The notes: a model not told the origin generated them from the letters alone. 64,000 nt of DNA from Cardinalis cardinalis (GCA_014549065.1 JACDOX010000230.1:333874-397873); one strand, 5' to 3'. Positions 14,001-29,100 are shown, counted from the stretch's first letter. Numbers and translations: made by a program.

Positions 14001-17000
14001 GCTCAGAGGAAGGCCCAAAATGTTTTAGAAAAAAANTATTTTTTAACACACAGTATGTAATTTTATTACAGAAATGTCAGGAAATGAAGTATGCTGCTTA
14101 TAATCTTTCTTTTACAATCTTGGGAAGATTAGAAAAGGACATGGGCAGCATTGCTGTCATCCCATACACACACAGTGCCACACAGAGACTTGACTAGGTC
14201 TCAGTTACTGGGTATCTCTGTGACAGAGACAGGGATAAAATGGGGCCTCCGCTTTCCCAGTCCTCCGAGTTCTCTGTAGGATTACATCAATGTTCAAAAA
14301 AATATATTTACCTTGAATATTTAAATAACACCATCAATAACCACAAATNTTTCTCAGAAAAAGAATTTCTGCAACTGCAAAATGGAATGCTTTAAGTGGT
14401 GCCCAGTGTATTCCTTTGCTAGCAAAATTCAATCTTTTATAATTTAATTTCACACCTTTTAGCAGTAAGAGTAATAGTAACATCAAGACAACATCACTTT
14501 GGATTTTTTTTTTCTATCTCAGAAAAAACATTTTTCATAATACGTTCTCTCTTGATATACAAATATCAAGGAGGTTTAGGTAAGTACAAATTTTATAGAT
14601 GCTAGATGATGTTCAGATTGCTTTATCCTCAAAGGCTGTATTTGAGAGAAAGAATGACTATCTTCATAGAAATTCTGNCTGTAATGATATTGCAATTTTG
14701 GGCCATGCATGTTGGTACTAAAGGATTCCATTTTCTAAAAAATACTGACAGCATCTTGTNATTGTACATAAGTATGTTGAGAAAGAGCAACCTAAAGCAC
14801 TTGTCCAGATTNAAAACATGATCTTCATACATTACACCCAAGAATAGACTCTGTGAAATATAGAAAATTGTGGATAATGGATTTGTATGTGGAGATAGAA
14901 ACAGTAGGCCCTTCNATCATTTAAAGAAGTTGCACAACATCTCTCAGAAGGATATTATTTGAATTTGTGCATTTTTAATAGTTCAATTGAAGTCAATTAA
15001 TGATGTATACAAGCCTTCTGGCAATATATACAGGTATAATTAGATTAAGCCATTATTTTCAAAAAAATATGATCTATTATATTGATAAAGAATAGTGCAC
15101 AACCAACCAGTGGTTGACATTCATATTTCGACACCTCTTAAAAAAAGGATTCAATAAAAACATCAAGTTGTATAAAAAGTGCTCAATAAAGGAAATTGAA
15201 AAATATAATGATCTAAAAAACTCAGCTCAATATCTTACTAAAATAATTGGGTTTTATTTCCTTTGTACACCATCATTCAATATTCATCTCATTCAAGGAG
15301 ATGAAGAGGCAAAGCAAAAATAGGTTGAGTTGGGTATAAGGGTGAAGTTAATCCCATTGCTTCTGCTTTTAAAGAAAAAATAGGCACAGAACNAGTGAAA
15401 TTTAGCATTTTAAAATCCAGCAGTTTTATGTTCTGTATGATTTGAAGGTTTCAGTAATCTAATCGCATCCGATTTTAACAGATAAAAATAGCCCCAGAGT
15501 ATAACAGAACTGTTATGNATATACGCCTTCATACATGTACACATGAATCTAGAGACATAAACTGAAGTATAACTCATGCAAATGCTAGAGAATAATAATG
15601 CAATATTTGTAGAAAGCAATATATTACAATGAGTTTGCTTAAGTTTATAGTGCTGCATTCTGACTGAATTTTTCTGCTTACTTTGTTGTTTATTGCAATA
15701 TTTTCATATGGTTTTCATTATTCTTTGTTATTTCCATACTAGTGGATTTAAATATCAAGCTTTGTAGTGGGAAGCTATTGTAAAAATTTTTTTTATTCTT
15801 AAGCCACAGATGCTGGTTGCAGATAATCTCATGGAAATAGTTTTGCCTGTGTAGCAAAAGGAGAAAAAAGCAGGAAAATGTACTTATTTCAAAAGGAAAT
15901 TCTTGTAGTTGTTTAAACTATTTGTCAGGAGAGCTGTTTGTGCTTGTGCTGCNTTCCAGAACCTGTATTCAGACCGGGTAACATTTTGCAATAAGACTGG
16001 TCCCACTGAAACCAGTGAAATTACTTTTGTGCATTTCCCTTACCCCGAGTAAAAATGAGTGTGGAATCTGTGTTCTTATGCTGTCTGATAAAAAAAGATT
16101 CTATTTCCTCAGAGTAAACANAAAAATATTAAATTGCAGAAAATATTTTCCCATTTCCTGGAAGATATGCAATTATCCTTACATTTGTTTCCCAGATATA
16201 AAAGGTAATATCATTACTAATGAGAATTCAGACTTGTAGGAAAAATGGATTTCTATGTAAAAAATAATGTAGTCTCTTCATTTTTCCTGTTATCTGCAAT
16301 CTGCAATGGATTTACTGCAATTGAGCTTGATCTTGCTCTTAATGGTTGCAAATTTGTGTTTTATATGACTTCTTTCCTAGTCAAGACAGCTATCTGGTTG
16401 GATTTGCATCTTTTCTACAGTAAGATAATAAGTAAAATCCCTTGTGTTATAAATAAAATTAATTAATCTCTTCAAGTTCNTTCATGGCGATAGAACAATG
16501 CTGAAGGTAATAGTTCTTTGCTTAGTGGTAGTAATAATAGTAGTAGCATCAAGGCTGAAAACTCACACATTAGTTGAAGTACTGATTTAGTGATATTTTA
16601 ATTACATTTGTCACAAGCTTCTGGTACTGCCTAGTCTTCCAGTTATTTTCTTCTTGAAAAATCTACTTATGGTACCAAACCATCCCTGCAGTAAGCAGAA
16701 GGACTTTCAAATTAAAAAAAAAATGTTGTGATAGTGTACTTATAATAACTTTTAAAGGCAATTAAAGAAAGGCAAGTCTCAAAAACATTCGTACAACTGC
16801 TCTCAGCTATCACTGGCCAAAAGAATCTACTGGTTGAGAATCTTTACCTGAAGCTTTCATTCAGGAAAGGGGAAAAAACATCATTTAGCTCAAAAAGGGG
16901 AGTGAATTAGGAAGTTGCTAGATGCACCACAGACTGAAGTTTTTGCCAAAAAAAAAATTAAATTTAAAGATGTTCATCCCTACAAGGTTGAATCTAAGAG

Positions 17001-17995
17001 ACAATGATTTAGGAACATACCTAGTGTTGCACATTCAGAAANGTAAATGCGAGCACAGCTAGAATGAAAGATTTAGCACTTCAGACAATGATACTCTAGT
17101 AATTTTTTTGCCATTTGAATTTATGCTTAGGAAATTCACATTTACATTTCAGAGAAAATTTTCTAACACCTCCCTACAATAGAAATCNAAAGAGTTTAGA
17201 AAATGTAGGATATAGAGAAAAAAAATATAGATGCAAAGAATAAACTTCTCAAATATACAAAGGCCCTNTATGTTTTTTTTTTCCTGTCACTGATGTATTG
17301 AGACTCTAATTCATAGTACTCCTCAAATCAAAAGCCTGCAGGCTGAATAGTTTTTTAACTACTTTTTGTTTGCAGAGCAGTTAGATTAAATAGAGAACTG
17401 CACTGGTATATAGAGACATAGNATCATGGTTCCCTTGATTAACCAAGAGAAATACTGTGTAATTCTANCTATACATTAATCCTGATTTCAAAGGAATATA
17501 TAGCTGAAGACTTGCTAACAATTGCATACAAGAANAAAAGGTTTCTGTGTAGTTTCTGTACTGGTCTGTGTGTGTACCATACTAGGAGTAGAACATATTC
17601 ATAGTTTGACTGTTGGTTAGAACGAAAATGAGTCTTAAGGATTAACCAGTACAGGATTCGAGTTTCTGGTCTCATGACTTAAAATGAATGACAAATTGTA
17701 TTTTAAAAGTATTTCACTATTTTTTAGCTGGCAGATAAATTATATTAAACTCAGGATAAAGTGATATTTTTTCTGCAAGCGAGGGTAGTTTGAAATAGTA
17801 GCTATGTTTTAGGCATCTGACTGAGAACTTTTCTAAGATTTACATGCGGGGGTCACAAATAATAAAAAAAATGGAGCAGAAACATGCATTGAGTAACGGG
17901 GTAATTGTTAAAGAACATGCCTAGAGCTACTGGAAGAAACCTTGTCAAGCTGGTTGAAAGCATCTCTAGTTCTCTAGAGAAGGAAGAAAAAGAAG
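11001..17995 (+). other. CDH9: CDH9 intron 1, first part
   Basis: This is AT-rich intronic sequence starting with the GTGAGT donor. I see no coding exon in it. The interval 12,860-13,130 is GC-richer and open on both strands (85 codons on +, 98 on -) but matches nothing I recognise. A short protein-like frame at 13,846-14,028 (+) is also unrecognised. The rest shows only short A/T runs and single Ns. Confidence 0.6.
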
Positions 17996-18325
17996 NNNNN
18001 NNNNNNNNNNNNNNNNNNNNNNNNNNNNNNNNNNNNNNNNNNNNNNNNNNNNNNNNNNNNNNNNNNNNNNNNNNNNNNNNNNNNNNNNNNNNNNNNNNNN
18101 NNNNNNNNNNNNNNNNNNNNNNNNNNNNNNNNNNNNNNNNNNNNNNNNNNNNNNNNNNNNNNNNNNNNNNNNNNNNNNNNNNNNNNNNNNNNNNNNNNNN
18201 NNNNNNNNNNNNNNNNNNNNNNNNNNNNNNNNNNNNNNNNNNNNNNNNNNNNNNNNNNNNNNNNNNNNNNNNNNNNNNNNNNNNNNNNNNNNNNNNNNNN
18301 NNNNNNNNNNNNNNNNNNNNNNNNN
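17996..18325. other. Assembly gap (330 Ns)
   Basis: A run of 330 Ns lies within intron 1. The left flank ends in a purine-rich GAAGGAAGAAAAAGAAG, so a low-complexity purine tract may have stopped the assembly. Open frames that cross the gap are artefacts of translating N. Confidence 0.98.
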
Positions 18326-19159
18326 GGCTTCCTCTCCAAGAAGAGTGGATTCACAAAGCTGAAGCAGCATAAACATTTCTGGATTACTTATTCTAAGATT
18401 ATTTAAAATGCAATTCTGTGGGTAGCTACAATAAAAATAGGACCAAAATGATTGTTGTAGTTTATGTCTTTCTTCACAAATAGTATTAGAATCAATATTT
18501 TTTTGGACTGAAAGTTGAACTCCAAAAAAAATTAAACTATAGAGGAACATAAATAAGGGGACGTTGTGGTAGAATGAAAAAATAAATGAGTCACATTAAT
18601 TTTCTGCTTCCTTCACCTCTAGTTAGTTAGCACTAATTAAACTTCATGCTAGTCAGCCTGTGGGTCTAGTAGAAAATTTAAAAAATCATGAAATTCCATT
18701 GCCTGTGGTGAAAATTTACATGTATTTGTGCACATATGTAACTCTATCTGTATCTGTGTTGATATAGTTTTATCATTATTTTGATGTAATTTTAGAGACA
18801 CTGGTTAAATAAAAAGATCTAGGGATCTAGGTATACTTATATCTCTCTTAAAATCTACATATATACCTACATATGTCTGTGTAAATATAGCTTTAATGTG
18901 TAATGACGGATATAGTTTTTTAATTTTTTTGTTGNTTTTCTATGTGCACAACATCTCTGTTATGAAAGTCATGCATAAGTCATACATTGCATTGNAAGTT
19001 TCCAAAGCTATATTCTCTAGTTACTAACAGCTAAAGCAATATTCTTATGTGCTGAGTTGAGGAAGTCTTTGCAGGTCCAGATTTTACTCTATAACATCAG
19101 ACCTGGAGTGGTAAATATCAGAGAAAAACATAGAAAAACATCTGCTCTGTCTATCCTGT
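18326..19159 (+). other. CDH9: CDH9 intron 1, between gap and CR1
   Basis: This is AT-rich sequence with no recognisable gene. It contains short TA-rich and ATCTAGG-type repeats near 18,810-18,880 and nothing else I can name. Confidence 0.5.
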
Positions 19160-20145
19160 CATTCCAGAATTATAGAATGGTTTGGGTTAGAAAGAAACTT
19201 TGAAGTTCAACCACCCTATGGGCAGGGACACCTTCCTCCAGGTCAGGATGCCCAAAAGCCCATCAAACCTGGCCTTGAACTTTTCCAATGATGGAATATC
19301 CACAAATTCTTTGGATAACCTGTTCCAGTGTTTCAACATTTTTGCTGTAAAATATATTCCTCCTCATGTCCAGCCTAAACCTTCTTCTCTTTCAGTTAAA
19401 AGTCATATTGAGTTTTTCATCTACCCGCACCCTAAAGTCCTTATCAGCAGAGCTNCTCTCAATCTCTTAATCCCACAGTAGTGATGCTGAGGATTGCCCC
19501 AGTCCGGGTGCAGCACCTTGGACTTGGCCCTTTTGAACTTCATGAGATTTGCATAGGCACATTCCTTAAGTCTGTCAAGGTCCCTCTGGATGGTGTCACT
19601 TGGGTCAACTGCACCACACAGCTTGNTGTCATCTGCAAACTTGCTAAGTGTGTAGTTAAAAAAGACAATAAATAGTATTGGCCCCAATAGAGACAATTGA
19701 GGGACATCACTCTCTACTGCTTTCCACTTGGGCTGTAAATCTTTGAATCCATTGACTGTAAATCTTTGAATGAGGCCAACAATCCAATTTTTTCTCCATG
19801 TAACAGTCCAACCATCAAACCCGTATGCCTCCAATTGAGAAGCATGACTGTTGTGGGGGATCATAGACCGTACAGAAGTCTGGGTACAAGATATCAGAAA
19901 GTACCTCATCCACTGAAGCAGTCAGTCCATCACTGAAAGTCATGAGATCAGTCAGGCCATGAGATCAGTCAGTTTGCCCTTGGTAAAGTCATGTTTGCTG
20001 TCCCTAATCACCTCCTTGTCTCCCACAAGCTTTACTACATCTTGCAGGATTATGTGTTTCCTAATCATACCAGGTGCAGAGATGAAACTGATGGGCTGGC
20101 AGTTCCCAGGGTCCTCCAGTTCTTTCAGGATTTCTAGAAAATAAT
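19160..20145 (-). mobile_element. CR1 LINE, rearranged, with reverse-transcriptase remnants
   Basis: This is a 5'-truncated CR1 copy on the minus strand. Its 3' end (19,160-19,410) has the tail signature TATAGAATGGTTTGGGTTAG on the + strand and, in minus translation, FRLDMRRN. Further 5' in the element, minus translation gives LSKFADD followed by KLCGAVD at about 19,600-19,635, the CR1 reverse-transcriptase catalytic region. It also gives IQRDLDRL and ANLMKFKRAKSKVLH. At 19,960-20,145 the frame reads KELEDPGNCQPISF, DKEVIRDSKHDFTKGK, the conserved upstream RT block. FADD and FRLD are only about 250 bases apart. In intact CR1 they are several hundred bases further apart, so an internal segment near 19,410-19,480 is missing. 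Frameshifts make it inactive. Confidence 0.93.
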
Positions 20146-23100
20146 TCCACTTCATTCAACAGATTTCTTTTGAGGCAAAAATTCCATGAAAGAGGAAATC
20201 ATATTAANAGAATTACATGACATGACTTTCAGTGAATTACTTTAATATCCNTGCACTTTATATCTCAGTAAAAATATTGAAAAAATTTGCACCTTCAAAA
20301 AATTTAAGCACTTATTTTGACATAGAGTTTTAGGCTGCTTCTCCTCTTTCTCACCTCATTGACCAAAGGTTCAGGAAACCTGAAATATTTTTGCTACAAT
20401 GGAGTTTTTTTAATTCTTCATCCTTACTGTATGATCATCTAAATGATCAGACCCAAGGTNAACAATACCTCTGTTAACTTTAATGTCCCTTCACAATGCA
20501 AATAAAAGTTGTCTTCTTATTCCTGCTTCACTTAATTGGTCCTGAAGTTTAGTTTTATCCTGGTAATTGAAANGTCAAATAATGTGAGCATGCTCCTTTT
20601 AAACAGAAATTTCCATCCCAGTGACCACTATCAAGTGTCTGAAGAGCAGGAAGGACAAGGAAAACATAGACATGTTCTTTGCTTTTTACTGGTAGTCTGT
20701 AGTGGTTAATTCTAAGGCACACTGAAGGAAGCATGAGGTTTCCAGCGTTGCCACAGAGCATCCAAGATTTCCTTTTCTATTTATAAGAAAACCAATGGAA
20801 GATGTTAAGATTTAAACATAAGGTAGTCATAGGACAAAGTCATCACCTCCATATACAAGCAATTGTTTTTCCAGGTGTGGTTGACAACAGCAGCACCAAT
20901 ACCACTCCAAAAAAAAAAAAAAAGGTTATTTGCCCTGAAATATAATGGTGTTCATCTTTGAAGGCAGCATGTTTTGGTACTTTTTTCCTCAAAAAATGAA
21001 ATGATACCATATGATATGTTAGACAGTTGAGACTGGAGATTGATTTATCTTAATAAATCTTAATACTTCACCAGCCATATTCTTTAATGCTAGGAATGGA
21101 TATTAAAACTTCTTGGTTATCTCACTCAGAATTTAAAAAGTATTTGTCAATGTTCATTTGTTTTANTGCCAACAGTCCTCTGAAATTACATGCAAAAGAT
21201 ATTTCAACACAATCATGATAAAAAACCTCAATATTTAAAAGCCAAAACATACACTTGCTTCCCTTAGGTTATATGTGTGTGTGTGTATATATATGTATGT
21301 ACCTATGGGCATAAATAAGAGTTATTAAGAACTTGAAAATTTTACTTGTGAGAGTCATGTACATCATAACTTCATTGAATTCGTCTGGTAGTGAGCGGGA
21401 GTACCATGAGATCTCAGCAGAAACTTAGCATGTGTGAAACAGTTACAAAAATGATTACCTGCCAGAATGGCAGCAGTATCACAACACTTCCAACATTTAT
21501 CTCTTTTCACACTGTGTACCCTTCCCTAGGGCNTAGCTTTATTGCCTTGCACAACCAGCAACTGGTCTCTCTGTGTTTTGCTGTGGTTTGAGCTGGGGGA
21601 CTATTCAGTGTTTTGGGGTCAGAGGGATTTGAGGAGAGGAGAGTAAAGGGTTCAGGGGTATCTCAGTGATCCTCAACCCTATGAAAGTGAGGAAAAAGAG
21701 TGTGGAACCCTTCACTAAAGGATGATCTGTCAGCAAAAATGCTTTTNCCTATGTTCTGGAGACAAAACTGGTTTATCAGGTACAAGGAAAGATGCTTCCC
21801 CCTATTCCAAGTCTTCCTGGCCTGTTGTCCAAAAGAATTACTGCCACCATCATGTTTGTCTTAACACCTTGTTGATGCTGAAACAGGGAAAGAGTGAGAA
21901 GTGTAAGAGTAAGTACTGGCATCTGTACTCCATCACTAGGAGGACTCCAGAAAATGAAGGAGATTTGGCTAAGCATAGGATCCCACCTGGCCTTAGTACA
22001 TGCATCCATATCATTGGATATCCATAGCTTGCTGCGCTATTAGAGCAGTCATCAATGAGGAGAGTTATATACTCCTCTATCACATTTATTCCAAACAGTA
22101 GTGACTACTTGGCAGAAATTATAACTAATAACTACTAGAAATATTGTTAATATTTCTTCATTCCCCTGACATGGAAAATACTGCCTATTACCTAAATGAA
22201 AGTCAATTATAATTTGTATATCATACACTGAACTCAGCTCTAGCAGAACAACACAGCACTACNTAGATACACTGGTTTAAGTGGTTCTTACCCTGTGAGT
22301 CTGCAAACTTCTCAGGAGCCTGTTTCTAAGAGAACTACACAAAAAATATATAGTCCAATTACAAACAGCTTGAAATTTGTCACACAGAATTGCACTTTCC
22401 TGACAGAAAATATTTATAGTTTCTGTAATCTGTAGGAATCAAAAAGGAACAATTTAGAACCATATGTGTCTACTGCATTTTCAACAGATTAGAGGTTTAT
22501 AAAAAAAGATATATGGCCTAAGTAACTTTTTTTTTGTTAGACCATAGACTGCAAGAAAAAAGGAAGAGATTATAAAAGAANAGGGAGTGGAGAATTTTTT
22601 ATTCATACTTTTGTTGGGATTTTGCTATCACTAAGAAATCCAAAGGACAAGAGGATAATGAGGAAGGCACAGTTTTAAAAACAAGACATTTGAACCCTTC
22701 TAATTTTAATATGAAGCTATTAACAAGTTCCAAACCTTGCATGGATATAATCTTGCATTGTTGAAATTTACATTTTGCCTTTAACCCCATATTTGATAAG
22801 AATAACCAAATGATTTTATTTTTGAAGTCCTGTTAATTTACTGGTACAATGGGAGGGTGTAAACAGTCATAGCTTATTGTTGAGAAGAAATATATGCTGG
22901 CGTGAACAACACATTTTTTGATTGAGCTCAGACTAAAATACTGAATTTAAATCTTGAAGCAAGAAATACTAGAACATGAGAAAATTATACAAATAATATG
23001 AGGACGTCCATTGTCTTTATAACAATATAGTTCTATCTCATGGATCTGAAAGAATATAGCTGTTTTATTAGAGACCAGAGAAATTAGTATTCCAGTGGTG

Positions 23101-26100
23101 ACCCTCAGAAATTGCCAATTACCAGTCAGTAATTGCAACAAAGTATTTTAAAGTGTTCTATGACAGCAATCAAGTATAAGCTTCAGGTAAACAACAGAAG
23201 TGCACATAGTTGTGATGGAAAGCTCATCATGTTCTTGCTGAATATTCCCATGGACATCAGTAACATTTAGATCCAATCTTGATAAAGGGAGGAAATATTG
23301 TCACAGTCATTAAAAGGCCAAGCAAAGGACTTGAGGGCTGCAAAGGGACAGAAAGGGCAGAATACACTGCACAGCTGAGCANCAGCTTATTCAGAACCGC
23401 TGAAGATCCTGACCCCCACCAGGCTCCATGAGCTGGGCAATAGTAATAAGTGGGAAATGGTCACCATGGTTGTGCAACCATATTAAACTATTCATATTAA
23501 ACTATTACAAATTTTCCTTTCTGGTCTCTCCCCATCTTTCCGCCTGCATAGGGATTGGTATGTGCACAGAATCTACATTATTTTTATCATGTCCATGTGT
23601 ATGAAATGTGAGTAGATAGAAAACATTAAATGACAAAGCCANTTAGAATAAATTATGTGAACAAAACTATTTGGATTTTTTTTAATGTGTTCTCATCTGT
23701 GCAGAAGTCATCGGTATTCAAGCAAACAAGTGGAAAAAATCCATGTTGCTTTGAAGGTAAATGTCAGACAAAACTACTGCAAAATGCCAACAGATAGTGA
23801 TTTCTGATACAGCAGAGGATAAAGTTAGATGAAAATACAGATAATNTAAAGAGGTTTCTTTCTGCATAGGCTGGCAGAGAAAGAGAAAGTATGTCTTGCT
23901 CAGCTATCAAAATGAGATTGCAATACAATTTTAATATAACTTTAAATGAGATAAATNTAATATAGTGAACATAGTGTTCATAAAACTTTTGTTAAAATAA
24001 AATAATAGATTAAAAAAACCTGCTATACATGAGTACTGCATAATAAAAACAATAGACAAACACAAATTAGACANGGCTAAAAATCTTTACTTTACAAATT
24101 CAAAATCAAACGCATACATTAGTAATGTGTTGAAGAAGCCATGCTTTTAGAAAGTATTAGAATTTATATATTTTAAAGAAAATTTGATTAAAAGATAGAG
24201 ACAGAGGCAAAGGAAAAACCATAGAAATGCAACAGAAATCTAACTGCAAGCCATTGGAGATAGCAGAATATTTTTACTGACTTNGACAGCTAAGAAGAAA
24301 GTTCTAAAATGTCATGCAAACACTAAAAGAGAGAAAAATATGAGCAGTATTATGCACATGTGGGCAGAGCAATTGCAGTACATGTAGGTAAGAGAAAAAA
24401 AACAAAACACCCTTACAAAGATTAATTGGTTATTGAAATAATGTCCTGTGTAAGTGATGAAGCAAAAGAGAATGGAAATAAAGAGCACCTTACCACGTTT
24501 AACCTTTAAATGCATACCAAAATAGAGATTTACTGAAATAAATATGTTAGAAAAATGCAGAATACATTGGCTTTCAGAAAGAAAATGTAAAATTATTATT
24601 TTATACATCACAGAAAAATCACTAGAAATTGGGAATTCCAATTATGAAGTCACTACCTAAATTCCTATTAAAGCCACTTTTTAGTGTAGGTGTAGATAAA
24701 ACCTACATTAGAATCAGAAAATTATTAAGTAATCTTAGTTCACTGCATGACAGAAGACTTTTATCATTAAAACAAGATGATAAATTGAAAGTATGAATGT
24801 TATTGACTTGATTATGGAGTATTTAAAGTAGGTCTGATGATACATAAAAGAACTTCATTGAACAGAAAGTAAATATGAACATATTTTGAAATGCTAAGAG
24901 GGAAAACAAAAAGTGAAAATATGGCTAGAGTAAGCACTTTTATTTTAATTACATTCCTTATGATCACATCCAAATGAGGAACGTTTCACACATAATATAA
25001 TTTTCTATGTATTTCCTTTATAATTTTAGCACATTCAAGGTGGTGTTAACTAAAGTGTTTTCTTATGTATTCAAGACAAAAAGGGAAGGCCCAAGACAAG
25101 AAATAAGTTTAACCTCAAGTTTGTAATTTCTTTTATGACTACTTAATGNCTTTTTTTTATGGTATGAAATTATCTGCTCTGCATGATTACTCACTTTCAT
25201 TATGACACAAGTGAGAGACAGGTCCAATATGGAAATTCAGATGACGTATTTAATTTTNGTATTAGATCTAACTGATTTTATTGTTTCATATGAATTAATA
25301 AAGCATTTCATGTCATTATGGAAATNACAAAGTCAAAAGTTGTTTTCATATTGTGAGGCAATATAATAAAAGCTCATAAAATATCAATAGTAAAACTGAA
25401 AAGTTTGACTTAAATTTTAAAATATACCAACTATAGAATTTTCCTTTCATGGGAAATTTGAAAAAAATACNGGTAATGAGAGTAAATTATGGTGAATTCT
25501 TAATTTTGGTAAATTCTTAACAAATAATAACTTGATGAAGATTAATAACTTCTCATTTTTGTAAGTTTTGAGTTCAGATATGTTGCTGGAGCAAGTTACC
25601 TGGAGGTCATGTCACAAGCTGTTACGTCAAGGTGCATCATAGGCTAGATTGACTGCTTGTCACAAGAAGATAGGAGATAAGCAAACACTGTCTAATGAAT
25701 TTCAGAGTGGAGAAAAAACTGCCTAGATGCTTTTTTTCTGCTTTTTTCACCTATTTTAAGGTGGAATGTTTATTCCATCATGCTTTATCCACTTGCTTTT
25801 CTCGAGAAAATCTGCAGTCCCACTTGTCTGCTTTGCAGTGAAGTCACTTTCAAAGCTTATCATAACCTCAATAACACAGAAGTTTTCCTNAAACTTATCT
25901 ATATATTTTATTGCAGTAGAAATTGTTAGGTGACATCAGATACCACTGTGGTNAATACCAAATTGTGTGACTGATGCTTATTCGCAGACAAATGTTATCT
26001 TTAAATTTTCACAGAAAGTAGCAGAGACTCTTAAAATATTTGGAGAAAGTACTGCTATTACAAATATTCCCNGTAAGAAAAACCTTGAAACAAATAATAC

Positions 26101-29100
26101 AATAGATCCAGTGTAACAGAGATTTTTGTCAGAATTACTGACCATCTATAAAACTAGCTTAATTCATGGACTTGATGATATTTTGCAGCTCTGAAAATGT
26201 CAGATCCACGTTTCCTGAGGTGGGTAACTGGAAAGAGCTTCTAACAGCCAGCCATGCTTCATCTAACAAGTAGATGCTATAAATGGAATGTTTAACTTTA
26301 TACTCTTCTCTGAAGAACACTTATTCTCCTTTCCCGAACCTTTGTCGTTTTCAAGTGTTTGTATCCTCTCTTCTCCTTTTTCCTCATCTTCTCGGTGCTT
26401 TNCTCATCTGCCCACTTGCTCTTTCCCTTTCCGGTACTTGCCTTCCTCTTTTCTCATTTACTCAGCATTCATCTCACTAAAGACAAAAAAAAAANACCAA
26501 CAACCAAATAAAGAAGAAACTAAAGGACACAGTGGTTTAAATTACATAACATATTATTCTATGAAGTTTAATTTATTCATAAGAAGAAAAATACTAGAAG
26601 AAATGGCATTCCATACCAGGGGTAGAATATTTTTGCATTTATGCTTTCATCTACAGACTATGTATTTGGACTCGCATCTCTGGAATTTTAACTTGGCATA
26701 TCTTTTTTCATTGACCAAATAGGTCTATAAAATCAGCATTTACTTTCAGCCAATACATTGCTACAAAATACTGAGATATAGTCACAGACAAACCATGAAG
26801 AGAGCTTCCCCTTTGTAAATCAACAGNAAAACCAAACTTTAGTTAAAACAATATTAGAAAGGAATTAAACAACTATCAATACTCCTATGATGCTGAGAAT
26901 ACCATAAGTCCTTCCTCACAAAGGGTTACAAGGCTGTGTTGGAATCCCAGTGTAGCACATGAAACTCATGGAAAGAGAATACTGTAAAGAAATTGTGAAA
27001 ATACACCACACATTATTGATCGCTCTGTGCTTTTCCATTCTACTCTTTCAGATACATTCTTGTCCACTGACCTTTCAGATATGAAAGCAATCTAGCCTAT
27101 GTTTTCCAAAATATGGGCAGTGCCTTTATAAGTNCTGTGTTCCTCTAATCAAATGTTTAATAACTTGAAGTCTCATCAGTTATTAAGAGTGATGTTTTAA
27201 GTGAATCTCACTTTTTTCAGAGACATGTAATCAAAGTATGTTTAGAAAACAGCCTTGGCAATTTCATTGGATATTTATATATATATATATTCCATTTCAA
27301 AAGATGTGAAATAAGTAAAAAGACACTTCACTTTTTTCTCAAAATTGGTAGACATGCATGTGGGTGAAATCAAGAGCAAGAAAACTTATTCTAACTCCTT
27401 TTTTTTCCACGACAGGATGGTTTCTAAAGCATATTTATCTTTAGTGTAAACATTTCACTTAGATGCACTAAGATTATTAGCATGTATCATCTAGTTCTTG
27501 GTTACACATATTAATAGAAAACAAACAAAAAAAAAGACACCTCAAAGCAAGCATCATCTTCAAGAAAGATGAATAATAGGAATTTATGCAGCTTCACTGT
27601 CTCAAAAAGTGCAAAGGTATAGTATAATGTTATGGCTCCCTCTTTTGGATAACAGATATCTAGTATGAGATAATAAAAAAACTCATCATGTCCTTAACAT
27701 CAAAAAAATCTCCACAGGGCAGTATTTTTCCCCAAGATTTTGCTTAGAAATTATTAATGATATCAATAAAAATATGCTTATATAGGTTTCTCGCAAAATG
27801 CAAATATATTATAGGTGTCAATTTTATAAAATAGACATGCATTTCCAAGATAGCTCTGTAGTTAGAGTATTTTTGAAATATGTTAAACATTAGTCTATCA
27901 AGCACCTATAAAAACTGGAACATGAAACTCTGATGGATTGCTCCTTATTTTAGCAGTGTTGTTAATATGAAATAGAGAACAATAAAGAGATGATTGATGA
28001 AAGCACTTAATAGAACTCACCTTCTGAAAAAGTGACCAGAAAGGAACAAATTTGACTCTTACACTATTATTACTTCATTTTTAACAGTGAGTGAAAAATG
28101 AAATGAAGGGTCACTTGGGTTCTTTTTTTTGAATTTCCATTTTAAATGCAACCTATATAAAAATCCACACATTTATAAGCATTCATTTTGGGAAATTTTG
28201 AACATACCATTGAAGCAGAAAAAGAAATTTAACATTTTTAGAATTAAAAAAAATCTTGTAAAAGAAAATTGTTTTTATTAAGTGTTAAGAATGAGGAAAG
28301 AGTAAAACTGTTGAAATGCATCAGTCAATACAAAATAATGATTCCTGACAGAGGTTAAACTTCTATGGTTTAAGATCTTTTTTTAATGTAAGATTAGCAA
28401 TCATTGTTGGATTTATAGATGTTGTTGAATCTAATTCTGAATTTGGGTTTTGTTTTCTCAAGTACTGGAAGCATACCACCGTTCTTCTGCATTAATATCT
28501 AGTCGTAATTCCGTAACTCCAGGTTCAATTTTCTTCATGTATCCCTGCTGCTGTGAGACAACTGGAAATATTTTGTTTTAAAAAAATGCCTTTGCACAAT
28601 TCAGTAGCACTATTCAATTACTTCAGCAGCGTCAGCTAGAAGGCAGAGTTTATTTCATTCAAACCCCCTTCCTATGGCTTCCTTATTGCCTTTATTAAAA
28701 ATATTGATGTTAGGCAAGAACATATAAATGAATGGATTTACAGGTTTTGTTTAGCACTTTCTCTTACTAAAATATCCATTCCTTTACATTCATTAAGATG
28801 TTAAGCTGTACAATTATAAAATTAGCTGGATTTATATAAACTAACTTAAAATTATTGTCATGATGCTCATTTTGGTTACACCATTGCAATGTGTTTTCTC
28901 AACACCAGAACTGCAATAGGACAATTGCATTTGATATGCTGTGTCATTATTATTCATTCTATTTATTAGTAACAGTTGCTATAAAATGTTTATTTTATAA
29001 TCAACACNGCAGTAATGAGATTTAGATGAAGGTATATCTTTCCCATGAAGAACTGCCTGCGGATAGTGCATATAATGACAGTGTTTCAGAGTTAGGAAAA

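Noticed and set aside
17905..18550. Long open frames of 126-194 codons on both strands
   Set aside because: They run through 330 Ns and are artefacts of the assembly gap.
26288..26722. 144-codon + strand frame
   Set aside because: It is low-complexity pyrimidine-rich sequence with an N, with no motif or splice support.
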